IMG/VR virus record: IMGVR_UViG_3300042453_005928
Location: 1-59,374 of that record
Origin: a virus
Direction: 5' to 3' (one strand)
Length of the DNA stretch: 59,374 nucleotides
Position numbers and translations under genes: made by a program
The notes under the pieces: model-generated
Database searches by the model: none
Told to the model about the DNA's origin: nothing
Seen by the model: the letters and a program-made list of their open reading frames with translations, nothing else
Shown here: positions 51,830 to 59,374 of the stretch, in pieces
How the letters are laid out: each line of letters opens with the position of its first letter
Numbering within the stretch: the stretch's first letter is position 1

Positions 51830-52570
51830 ATGCGAAATAGAAAAAAAGAAGTTGAAAAAGGAAAGGGTCGGGAAAAGAAAATAGACAACCTCAAGCTATA
51901 TTTCAACTCAGACACTCAATTTGCTATTGTAAAGTTTCAATCAGCAACAAATAGAAAAGAAAGAGATCAATTATACGTAATAGAAATACTTCCTGCATTT
52001 GAAAAACTTGTAGAAAATTTAATCAATATACACAAGTTTGCAGGTTTGTATGATTCATATGATGATCTAAAAAATGATTGTGTAAACTTTCTTTTTGAAA
52101 CGATAAATAAATTTGATGCATCTCGTGGAACGAATGCATTTTCTTACTTCAACGTCGTTGCAAAAAATTGGTTGATCATAAAAACTAAGCAAAAATCACA
52201 AAAGACAAAGAAGAACGTAAGTATAGATGATCCTTCATCACTAACAAATCACGAAAAAAATATTATTGATGAACATAATTTAGTTCCTTCACAAGACGTA
52301 TCTCTTGAAGATCTTTTTTCATCTAGTTCAATTTCTGAGATCCTCTATCAAATAAGGGAAAAAGTACGAACTGAAAATGAGCTAATGTGTATCAATTCAA
52401 TAATCACTATATTTGAAAATATAGATGAAGTTGATCTATTGAATAAAAATGCAATACTTCTTTACATGAGAGAACTTTCCGGGCTCAGCCCTAAACAGCT
52501 TACTACTACAATGCAATCAATAAAAAAGTATTATAAAAAACTAATTTTTGAACAAAGAAATGAGGATTGA
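51830..52570 (+). CDS. 55: Late-transcription sigma factor (T4 gp55-like)
   Basis: 246 aa. The sigma region-2-like core SYDDLKNDCVNFLFETINKF then DASRGTNAFSYFNVVAKNWL and IIKTKQK corresponds to T4 gp55, which recognises the late box TATAAATA; the C-terminal part (LSGLSPKQLTTTMQSIKKYY) resembles a helical bundle used for contact with RNA polymerase. Longer than T4 gp55 (185 aa), with a Lys-rich N-terminus (EVEKGKGREKK). T4 late transcription also needs gp33 and the gp45 clamp, which are not recognised in this window. Confidence 0.82.
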   Translation: MRNRKKEVEKGKGREKKIDNLKLYFNSDTQFAIVKFQSATNRKERDQLYVIEILPAFEKLVENLINIHKFAGLYDSYDDLKNDCVNFLFETINKFDASRGTNAFSYFNVVAKNWLIIKTKQKSQKTKKNVSIDDPSSLTNHEKNIIDEHNLVPSQDVSLEDLFSSSSISEILYQIREKVRTENELMCINSIITIFENIDEVDLLNKNAILLYMRELSGLSPKQLTTTMQSIKKYYKKLIFEQRNED

Positions 52571-52927
52571 ATGGAAACTTCAATTGAGGATTCTGAACTA
52601 AAATTAGAAAGTAAAGTAAGAGATTTTTCTAGTCTATTAGATCACATAGAAGGTCTTTCTGATAAAAAGAAAAAATTATGGAAAGAAATATATGAAAATG
52701 CTATCTATGATAGACAAAATGCATACATACTTTTCACTAAGGTTTTAGCTATTGTCGAAAACAAAAGTGTTGAACACGCAATTCATGGTAAATCACTTTC
52801 ATCGTATATTGAAAAAATGAGTAAAGCAAATGATCAGTTAATAAGACTTGCTGAACTCGTTGCAAAAGCAGAAAAAACAAATGATGAAATAGATCCAGAA
52901 GAAATGTTCAGAAAAATAAATACGTAA
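52571..52927 (+). CDS. Small helical protein, unknown, downstream of gp55
   Basis: 118 aa, helical and acidic: KKLWKEIYENAIYDRQNAYI, HAIHGKSLSSYIEKMSKAND, DEIDPEEMFRKINT. Starts on the base after the gp55 stop. Its position next to gp55 would suit a transcription coactivator such as gp33, but it shows no resemblance to T4 gp33 that I can see. Confidence 0.7.
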   Translation: METSIEDSELKLESKVRDFSSLLDHIEGLSDKKKKLWKEIYENAIYDRQNAYILFTKVLAIVENKSVEHAIHGKSLSSYIEKMSKANDQLIRLAELVAKAEKTNDEIDPEEMFRKINT

Positions 52928-52930
52928 TAT

Positions 52931-54448
52931 ATGCCTTATAACCCACATACCTTATCAAAAATATCTGAAGGTACTATAACAAAAGTAGAAACCCAGATAA
53001 AAAACTTAGTACAGGATCCATTACCTGTATTTAGGAGGATGTTTATACTTGACGTCATATATGATCCTCACATTATTGACGATAACAAATTAAATTATTG
53101 GAACAACGTTTTGAAGGTATCAAATGCACAATATGCAAAGATACTTCCACGTAATTCAGTAGTTGCTCAGATGGCAAACATCGGAAACACAAGAATAACT
53201 CCAGTAATGTTTTTATTTCCATTTTTTCCATCACACCTTGCATTACCTTGTAAACCTGGAGAAATGGTGTGGGCAATGTTTGAAAATCCAGATTCAAGAA
53301 TCAAGGAAATGGGTTATTGGTTCTGTAGAATAACCGAGCCACATTTTATTGATGATGTAAATCACACTCATCATCCTATGCAGTTAGATCATTCATTAAG
53401 ATCTAGTGCAAAGAAAAAAGTACAAGAAACTGATGATCCTGTTTATGAATTAAGAAATGGAAAGACTGAAAAAAGAAAAAATGGTATAAGGTCAGTTGTA
53501 AAAGAATCTAGGTTGTTAGAAACAAATGATGAAGAAATTTTCGAAAAACTTGTGACCGAGACTGATGCGGCTAGGGTATCACAGTATGAATCAATTCCTA
53601 GGTTCAAAAAAAGACCAGGTGATATTGCGTTAGAGGGTAGTAATAATGCCTTAATAGTTCTTGGAACAGATAGGGTAAATAAAGCGGGAGATTATACTCA
53701 AAATGATTCGCAACCAGAAAGAGGCATAATACCTGAATTTTCAAGCTTTGATCTTGTTGGTGAAGCTGGATCTATTGACTTAGTCACTGGTAGAGGAATG
53801 ACCTCTTCAACGGGAGGTATCAGCACAATAACTTCAAAGATTGCAGATGGTGAAGAACTTAAATCTGAATTAAATAAAATAGAAGAAAATTTAGTTGAAG
53901 ATGAAGGAAATCCTGACTTAAAAAACGATAGAAGTAGAGTCCTAATCTCTCAAAGAACAAATGTAGATGCAAATTTTTCTTTAAAAGAATATTACGATAA
54001 AAAGTTTCCAAACAGTAAAATAGTCGACAGCCAAAATGATTCTGCAATTGTTATAAAATCAGATAAAGTAAGGATAATTGCTAGATCAGACATAAGTTTG
54101 ATAGTAAAAAATTATGAGGAAGCAAAAAAAGAACCTAACTCTAGGTATAAAGAGGAATCGTCTGATGATAAACTTTGGGCATCAGTCACAATAACAAGAA
54201 ATGGGGACGTAATTTTTACGCCAAGTGAAAAGGGTTATATAAAATTAGGTGGTGAAGACGCTGATAAAGCAGTTTTGTGCACCGCAAATAAGGCAAAACA
54301 AAATGATGGAAAAGTTTCTTCATTACCTATTGCATCAACTGCAGGTGGTTTCATTGGTACAACGGGAGGAAACACTGATAATGCTGCTGTTGGTTTATCT
54401 GCGGCACCTGACTTAGGAACTTTTTCTACCAAGGTTTTAATTAAGTGA
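52931..54448 (+). CDS. Baseplate hub protein with OB-fold (T4 gp5-like)
   Basis: 505 aa. The N-terminal 150 residues, with LFPFFPSHLALPCKPGEMVW then AMFENPDSRIKEMGYWFCRI and ITEPHFIDDVNHTHHP, read as the OB-fold of gp5-type hub proteins. The middle is charged and repeat-poor; the C-terminus (SDKVRIIARSDISLIV, KGYIKLGGEDADKAVL) looks like the start of a beta-helix spike. The T4 gp5 lysozyme domain is not visible; cell-wall cutting may instead reside in the next protein. Followed after 3 bp by the 911-aa hub gene. Confidence 0.72.
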   Translation: MPYNPHTLSKISEGTITKVETQIKNLVQDPLPVFRRMFILDVIYDPHIIDDNKLNYWNNVLKVSNAQYAKILPRNSVVAQMANIGNTRITPVMFLFPFFPSHLALPCKPGEMVWAMFENPDSRIKEMGYWFCRITEPHFIDDVNHTHHPMQLDHSLRSSAKKKVQETDDPVYELRNGKTEKRKNGIRSVVKESRLLETNDEEIFEKLVTETDAARVSQYESIPRFKKRPGDIALEGSNNALIVLGTDRVNKAGDYTQNDSQPERGIIPEFSSFDLVGEAGSIDLVTGRGMTSSTGGISTITSKIADGEELKSELNKIEENLVEDEGNPDLKNDRSRVLISQRTNVDANFSLKEYYDKKFPNSKIVDSQNDSAIVIKSDKVRIIARSDISLIVKNYEEAKKEPNSRYKEESSDDKLWASVTITRNGDVIFTPSEKGYIKLGGEDADKAVLCTANKAKQNDGKVSSLPIASTAGGFIGTTGGNTDNAAVGLSAAPDLGTFSTKVLIK

Positions 54449-54451
54449 ATT

Positions 54452-57187
54452 ATGCCGGGTATTATTGAAGATTTAGGTATTATCAGCAATGGTAAGTTAA
54501 CAAAAAACACTTATTCAGGATTTGTTGCTGACGTAAGAAGAAGGTTAAGAACGGGTTTGGGGATCCTAAAATCTCCTGACTTAGGAAAACCAACGGAACC
54601 TATTTCTTTACACGAACTTGCACAAATAGAAAAACAATTTCTCTTCCCAGAATTTCATAGTATCTGGAGAGAAAGATATGAAAAAATGGTAAGACAACTC
54701 AATGTCCCAGGAGGATTTGGGGTTGCTGCGACCACATTTTTAATAGATCCAGTTGCATTAGCAAAGGCAATGGGTGCAAAAGAAACTCCACAGGTAAAAT
54801 TTCCAGATATACTTTTTGAAATTCAAGGTTTGCCACCTCCTGATGGTCCTCCAGCCAAGCCACCAACACTTGAAGATGTAATGAACGATCCAGCAAGCGT
54901 TAAATCTGTTGACTTTTTCGACAGGTATCTAAAAGATATAGATCCATTAGATCCATCTAATATAACGAATTTAAAGAATATAATAAGTGCCCTACCGGTT
55001 CCAATCAAGCCAGAATTTCCTGATCCAAGGTTACTTAGGTATGGTTACACTGAGAGGTTTGCATTTGAAAATAAGGTCTATAACAGTCATCGCTCAACTC
55101 ATGGAACAATGCTTACACAAGCAATTACTCTTATTCCCAATACAGTAATTGAATTATCTAGCGGTGTAGGTTGTTATAGTTTAATGAAAGCCACCAGGGA
55201 AACTGCTGAGTTAACACAACCAAAACCAATGTCTACAAGCGTTTTTGAGATTGCAGCGCAAGAAATACTCTTACAACATCAAATAAAACTAGAAAGTGCA
55301 ATAATACTTGGACAGATGTTGGGAAGTGGTGCAATACTACAGGCACTTGCTGCAACTCCTGAAGAAACGGGTGGATTAGGAATTATCAACACGTCAACAT
55401 CACAACAAGGTGAAACCGCCGGAGGACTACAATCTAATGTTTCTAACTCTTCTACGTCAGGTGGCGGAGGAGGATCTTCTGTTTCTTCTGCTTCAACTTC
55501 TTTGCAATCATCTCCTGGATCATCAGATGGACAACAAGGTTTAGGATTTGCAAAACCACCTGATGATGTACCACCTCCTAGTGGTCAAACATCTCAAGAA
55601 GGGTTTGAAGGAGATACACAAAGTAGTTCAGAGTTTGCTCAAGATAAAGATGAACAATCTACAGGAACGCCTACTGGATTTGGATTTAGTGGTCCAAGCG
55701 ATGACATACCACCAGGAGATGGAGAAGGAAATTCTGATCCTTACCCAACAGAACAGGGTGGTGGTGGTCCAGCCGGAAGTCCAGAGCAAAATCAACCTTT
55801 TGGGTTTAGTCCTCCACCCGATGATGTACCACCTCCTGTTGGTTCAGATGGAGAAAATAACGGAGCAGGAACTGGGTATAATCAGACTCAATCATCAGCT
55901 GATGAACCTTTCCCTGACAATTATCCACCTGATGGAGGAAGTCAAGGGCAGCAAACGTACCCACCAGGTTATGGAGATGTACCACCTGACGTTGGCGAAG
56001 AAAGGCCTTATGCTCCACCTAAAGCCCGTCCACAAGAAACGCTTGGTGATCTTCAAGGTACAAGTCCTCCAAGCAGTTATGAGTATAATGACGATGGTAC
56101 ACCAGCAGATCTTAAGGAAATTGACATTGAAACAATGCCTATCCCTGAGCCAAATACCGCAAATTATAGCTCAGATGATGAGGAAGAAGACGTAGTTGAC
56201 AATAAAAGTTCTGCTGGCTCATTTTCTAAAAACTTATCAAATGTAAGAAAAAGAATAAAAGACCTGATACAAGGGGGTTCAACGTGTCCTGCTGAAGGTG
56301 GTTATATTGGCGGAATTTTAGGTCCACCACCTGATTGGCCATCTGCAGCACCTGGATTTGCAACTACGAATACAACTTTTAGAGGTGTTAGAGGAGGACC
56401 AGGAACCAAAGGAGATAAAGAATGGATAAATGTAATACCCGGTGCAAGAAGAATAATTGGCGGTGATTATACAACATATGAAAAAATAGCAGCTCAACCC
56501 GTAGATCCTTCAAACACAACTCAAAGCAAAGCAACAACATGTACTGTATTACCAGGTTGGTTGTTGGAAAATATTTTGTTTAACCCGGAAGACCCTGGAA
56601 GCGCTAGCGATTTTTTTATTATGCTTGATTCAGGTTCAGATGGAAAAGTTCTTGGAAATGGATTTCCATATGTAAAGGTACAGGTCGTACAAGGATCAAA
56701 TCAAAATAAAATAACACCATCAGCAGGTGGTTTAGGTACACCACCTTATCTTGCAGCATTTTTAGATGCATGGGTAAATGCTGATCCCACGAGTCAAAAT
56801 GTAAATCCAGGTTCTTCTCCAGGAGATCCAACCAAAAAACCAAAATATGGAGACATCTATTTAACTAGAGATAATCAAAAATTAATAAGACATATTGGTG
56901 CAATTGTTGCCTGGAATCCAACGGGAGGTTGGATTGGTACTGCTGACCTAGGACAGGGAAGTATTTCCAACAACCAACAAGGAATGGCATACTGTAAAAG
57001 ATCTGTAATCACCGACATAAAAACTGGTGCTATTTTAATCCAAGGTGAGTCTGCACAAAATGATGAAAAAAATAGTAGAATATTGATGGGATGGATAGAC
57101 ATGGACGTCTTTGTAAAAAAGCTATTAATGATAAATTCAGGTTTCTATGATTTAAGACAAAAACCAGGTTGGTTGTACGGGGTTTAG
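54452..57187 (+). CDS. Hub-associated protein with Pro/Gly repeat linker and CHAP/NlpC-like C-terminal domain
   Basis: 911 aa. Residues 1-310 are helical and structural (EKQFLFPEFHSIWRERYEKM). Residues about 340-570 are a low-complexity linker with imperfect repeats of GF-x2-PPDDVPPP at about 365, 409, 451 and 505. Residues about 600-911 look like a papain-fold peptidoglycan peptidase: Cys697 in TTCTVLPGWLLENI, GDIYLTRDNQKLIRHIGAIV with His814, then WIGTADLGQG with Asp832, the usual Cys, Gly-Asp, His, Asp-Gly-Gln order of CHAP enzymes. It would open the cell wall during DNA injection. The Cys-His spacing is longer than normal, so the catalytic assignment needs testing. Confidence 0.72.
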   Translation: MPGIIEDLGIISNGKLTKNTYSGFVADVRRRLRTGLGILKSPDLGKPTEPISLHELAQIEKQFLFPEFHSIWRERYEKMVRQLNVPGGFGVAATTFLIDPVALAKAMGAKETPQVKFPDILFEIQGLPPPDGPPAKPPTLEDVMNDPASVKSVDFFDRYLKDIDPLDPSNITNLKNIISALPVPIKPEFPDPRLLRYGYTERFAFENKVYNSHRSTHGTMLTQAITLIPNTVIELSSGVGCYSLMKATRETAELTQPKPMSTSVFEIAAQEILLQHQIKLESAIILGQMLGSGAILQALAATPEETGGLGIINTSTSQQGETAGGLQSNVSNSSTSGGGGGSSVSSASTSLQSSPGSSDGQQGLGFAKPPDDVPPPSGQTSQEGFEGDTQSSSEFAQDKDEQSTGTPTGFGFSGPSDDIPPGDGEGNSDPYPTEQGGGGPAGSPEQNQPFGFSPPPDDVPPPVGSDGENNGAGTGYNQTQSSADEPFPDNYPPDGGSQGQQTYPPGYGDVPPDVGEERPYAPPKARPQETLGDLQGTSPPSSYEYNDDGTPADLKEIDIETMPIPEPNTANYSSDDEEEDVVDNKSSAGSFSKNLSNVRKRIKDLIQGGSTCPAEGGYIGGILGPPPDWPSAAPGFATTNTTFRGVRGGPGTKGDKEWINVIPGARRIIGGDYTTYEKIAAQPVDPSNTTQSKATTCTVLPGWLLENILFNPEDPGSASDFFIMLDSGSDGKVLGNGFPYVKVQVVQGSNQNKITPSAGGLGTPPYLAAFLDAWVNADPTSQNVNPGSSPGDPTKKPKYGDIYLTRDNQKLIRHIGAIVAWNPTGGWIGTADLGQGSISNNQQGMAYCKRSVITDIKTGAILIQGESAQNDEKNSRILMGWIDMDVFVKKLLMINSGFYDLRQKPGWLYGV

Positions 57188-57283
57188 GATTGATACAAAT
57201 AAACTAAGTAATTCATAACAATTTTGATTTCATGAATTGGTTTGATTATGAGACAGGTTTAATATATAGAGATAGGAAACACA
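57188..57283 (+). promoter_or_regulatory. Leader of the gp25 gene
   Basis: 96 bp, the longest gap in the window. It contains AATTCAT (57210-57216) and ATGAATT (57232-57238) as a 7-bp inverted repeat, TTTAATATATAGAG with an AT box (57260-57268) about 15 bp before the start, and ATAGGAAAC as ribosome site for ATG 57284. A late promoter is expected here; the box differs from T4 TATAAATA. Confidence 0.4.
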
Positions 57284-57781
57284 ATGTCTTGTGATGTCAT
57301 AAAAACTGTCTCATCAACAATCAATTTTAAGAGTGTTGGTGTAACAGGTAAAAAAACAATAGAAAGCATACAACTCCCAAGCATTATTCCTATCGGGATA
57401 AAGACTCCATTGAAGTTAGGAAAAAGTCATGGTATATTTGAGATGTATACTAACCTAGCTGATACACTTCATGACAATCTTAGAAATCTTATATTAACAA
57501 ACTGGGGTGAAAGACTTGGTCAATACTATTTTGGTGCAAATCTAAGACCTCTAACAACCGAGTATGCAAATCAGGAAGAATTTGACTCTGAAGCAGTTGT
57601 TAGGATAAAATCTGCAGTTAGTTTATGGATGCCGTTCGTAAATTTGATAGATTATACTTCTGAGTATGAAAAAAACGAACGAAAACCATCCACTGCATTG
57701 ATAAAAATTCAGGTATCTTATAACATATCAACAATTAATATACCTGAGCGTAAATTACGTGTAAATCTATATGTACTCTAA
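57284..57781 (+). CDS. 25: Baseplate wedge protein gp25
   Basis: 165 aa. GIKTPLKLGKSHGIFEMYTN, DTLHDNLRNLILTNWGERLG, and QYYFGANLRPLTTEY follow the GPW/gp25 family of contractile-tail baseplates; the T4 protein is 132 aa. C-terminal IKIQVSYNISTINIPERKLR ends in beta strands typical of the family. gp25 forms the core bundle of each wedge with gp6 and gp53, and gp6 follows 14 bp downstream. Confidence 0.88.
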   Translation: MSCDVIKTVSSTINFKSVGVTGKKTIESIQLPSIIPIGIKTPLKLGKSHGIFEMYTNLADTLHDNLRNLILTNWGERLGQYYFGANLRPLTTEYANQEEFDSEAVVRIKSAVSLWMPFVNLIDYTSEYEKNERKPSTALIKIQVSYNISTINIPERKLRVNLYVL

Positions 57782-57795
57782 CGGAAATCCATAAA

Positions 57796-59374
57796 ATGGC
57801 TACAGATCCTAAAAAGATAACAAAAGAAGTAAGACAAAGAAGATATCTCACAAGGGATTTTGATGGGTTTAGATCTACTTTGTTAGACTATGCAAGGCAA
57901 TATTATCCTGATAGGATACAAGATTTTTCTGAGGCGTCCGTCGGTGGTTTATTCCTAGACATGGCTGCATACGTTGGAGATAATCTATCGTTTTATCTTG
58001 ATCATTTGTATGGAGAGTTAAACCCCGAAACTGCAGTAGAAACCGTCAGTCTACAAAGAGCCTTAAGAAATTCAGGAGTTGAAATAAATGGATCATCTCC
58101 TGCCACGGTCCAGGTTACTGCATACATAGAAGTGCCTACAGTTTCTCCAAATGATGATGATCCAAATTTATCACTTTTGCCAATCATCAAAGAGGGTTCA
58201 ATATTTACAAGTGATAGCGGAATACCATTTACGTTAATAGAAGATATAAGCTTTATTGTAGATCCTGATGAAGATGGAAATTATGATATTAATCCACTTG
58301 TAAAAAAGAGAATAGGTAGAAGAAGACCAAATGGTGATATCGTTAGTTATTATCTAACCCTTGATGGATTATGTGTATCTGGAAGAGAAACACAGGAAAC
58401 TTTTACGTTAGGTACATTTGTTCCTTTCAGAAGAATAATGTTATCTCAACCAAATGTTACAGAAATTGTAAGAGTGTATGATGATCTAGGCAACTCATAC
58501 TACGAGGTAGGTTCACTTTCACACGATGTTGTTTATAAGAACGTGTTAAACTCTTCTTCTGATAGCGAACTTGTAAAAGATGGGCTGAGAATAATCCCAG
58601 CACCATATAGATTTGTAAAGATCACTGATCTAGCGACTAGAAAATCTACACTAGTATTAGGTGGAGGCTCTGCAACAACTTTAGATGATGATGTAATTCC
58701 TGATCCATCTGAATTTGCACTGCCTTTGCCTTATTCAAAAACAATAAAAAGAGCTGCACTTAATCCTGAAAAGTTATTGACTACAAACACGTTAGGTGTC
58801 ACAGGAGTCGATACAAATCTAACAATTATTTATAGGTATGGTGGTGGTTTAAGCCACAATGTTGCTCCAAACTCATTGACAGGCATTACAACATTAAAAA
58901 TTGTATTTCCTCTAAATCCACCAAATTCTGACGCAGTAAAGGTTAGAAATACATTAGAAGTTGGAAATCTGAATGCAGCATCAGGTGGTGAAGATGCATT
59001 AAGCCCAAGAGAACTTATTGCACTTATACCTTCTGTGAAAAATGCACAAGAAAGAATCGTTACAAAACAAGACTTACTTGCTAGAGTTTACACTATGCCC
59101 TCTAATTTAGGAAGGGTTTTTAGAGCATCAGTTGCACCAAATCCAAATAATCCGTTATCTTCACAATTGTTCATTATATCGAGAGATAATGATCAAAGAT
59201 TGATAATGTCACCGGATAGTTTGAAGGTAAATCTAAGAAAATACTTAAATGCTTATAGAATGATATCTGATGCAATTGATATACTTGATGCACAAGTAAT
59301 TGATCTACAATTAAGATTTACTGTTGTAATTGATCCTTCGTTGAACAGAACCACTGTTTTATCAACCGTTCTAA
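57796..59374 (+). CDS. 6: Baseplate wedge protein gp6, 3' end off the window
   Basis: At least 526 codons, open to the right edge. The N-terminus RRYLTRDFDGFRSTLLDYAR, VGGLFLDMAAYVGDNLSFYL and AVETVSLQRALRNSGVEING are the gp6/baseplate J-like features; further on LIALIPSVKNAQERIVTKQD and ARVYTMPSNLGRVFRASV are also typical. T4 gp6 is 660 aa. Start ATG 57796 follows ACGGAAATCC. Confidence 0.88.
   Translation, partial: MATDPKKITKEVRQRRYLTRDFDGFRSTLLDYARQYYPDRIQDFSEASVGGLFLDMAAYVGDNLSFYLDHLYGELNPETAVETVSLQRALRNSGVEINGSSPATVQVTAYIEVPTVSPNDDDPNLSLLPIIKEGSIFTSDSGIPFTLIEDISFIVDPDEDGNYDINPLVKKRIGRRRPNGDIVSYYLTLDGLCVSGRETQETFTLGTFVPFRRIMLSQPNVTEIVRVYDDLGNSYYEVGSLSHDVVYKNVLNSSSDSELVKDGLRIIPAPYRFVKITDLATRKSTLVLGGGSATTLDDDVIPDPSEFALPLPYSKTIKRAALNPEKLLTTNTLGVTGVDTNLTIIYRYGGGLSHNVAPNSLTGITTLKIVFPLNPPNSDAVKVRNTLEVGNLNAASGGEDALSPRELIALIPSVKNAQERIVTKQDLLARVYTMPSNLGRVFRASVAPNPNNPLSSQLFIISRDNDQRLIMSPDSLKVNLRKYLNAYRMISDAIDILDAQVIDLQLRFTVVIDPSLNRTTVLSTVL

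Noticed and set aside
55548-56195. A 215-codon plus-strand frame inside the hub protein gene, rich in Met/Leu/Gln
   Set aside because: It is a frame shift of the Pro/Gly repeat region; the repetitive DNA keeps stops away in other phases.
1-59374. Search for CRISPR arrays, tRNA genes, IS elements or attachment sites
   Set aside because: No regularly spaced repeats, no cloverleaf-like sequence in the small gaps, no transposase or integrase motifs were found by eye.

Overview
The window looks like part of the genome of a large, AT-rich, T4-superfamily tailed phage (contractile-tail myovirus), probably marine. The evidence is a set of T4-type genes: recombination nuclease/ATPase (gp47/gp46), primase (gp61), a RuvC-like resolvase, head-completion nuclease (gp4), late sigma factor (gp55) and baseplate proteins (gp5-like hub, gp25, gp6). 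Genes are tightly packed, many start and stop codons overlap, gaps are tiny, and there are no tRNAs, rRNAs, IS elements or CRISPR arrays. The host cannot be read from the sequence. Names are assigned by recognising motifs by eye; no database search was possible.

Layout. (1) 1-6201, minus strand: a fused SbcD-SbcC recombination protein running off the left edge, a membrane-segment protein of unknown role, primase, RuvC-like resolvase and gp4-like nuclease. (2) 6204-20456, minus: seven large virion-type proteins (235 to 1350 aa) with LamG-like and fibronectin-III-like folds; two share an N-terminal module and two share a C-terminal module. (3) 20506-29229, mostly minus: PIN-PhoH, a tiny sigma-region-4 protein, an Hc1/histone-H1-like protein, an Fe-S DinG/XPD-type helicase, ClpP, three small unknowns, a Gly/Ala/Lys-rich plus-strand protein, a chaperonin-like protein that lacks the ATP-binding equatorial domain, and a coiled-coil/membrane protein. 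(4) 29302-48178, plus: one co-directional, mostly start-stop-coupled cluster of 20 glycan genes: glycosyltransferases, RmlA/RmlD/RmlB-like enzymes, a NodB-like deacetylase, methyltransferases, a SpsF/class-IV aminotransferase/SDR/NeuB(SpsE)/HAD block and a UDP-sugar dehydrogenase. (5) 48221-51510: a RecB/Cas4-like nuclease and two further GT4 glycosyltransferases. (6) 51507-59374, plus: membrane protein, gp55, small unknown, gp5-like hub, a 911-aa hub protein with a Pro/Gly repeat linker and a CHAP/NlpC-like C-terminal domain, gp25, and gp6 running off the right edge.

How the parts work together (inference): region 1 handles replication, recombination and packaging; regions 2 and 6 build the tail and baseplate; gp55 would drive late transcription; region 3 holds host-takeover and protein-quality functions; region 4 would make or modify a surface polysaccharide or glycosylate the virion. 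The most unusual items are the half-chaperonin at 27500-28648, the SbcD-SbcC fusion at 1-3065, the Hc1-like protein next to a sigma-region-4 protein near 22 kb, and the complete-looking acidic-sugar module at 42.1-45.7 kb.
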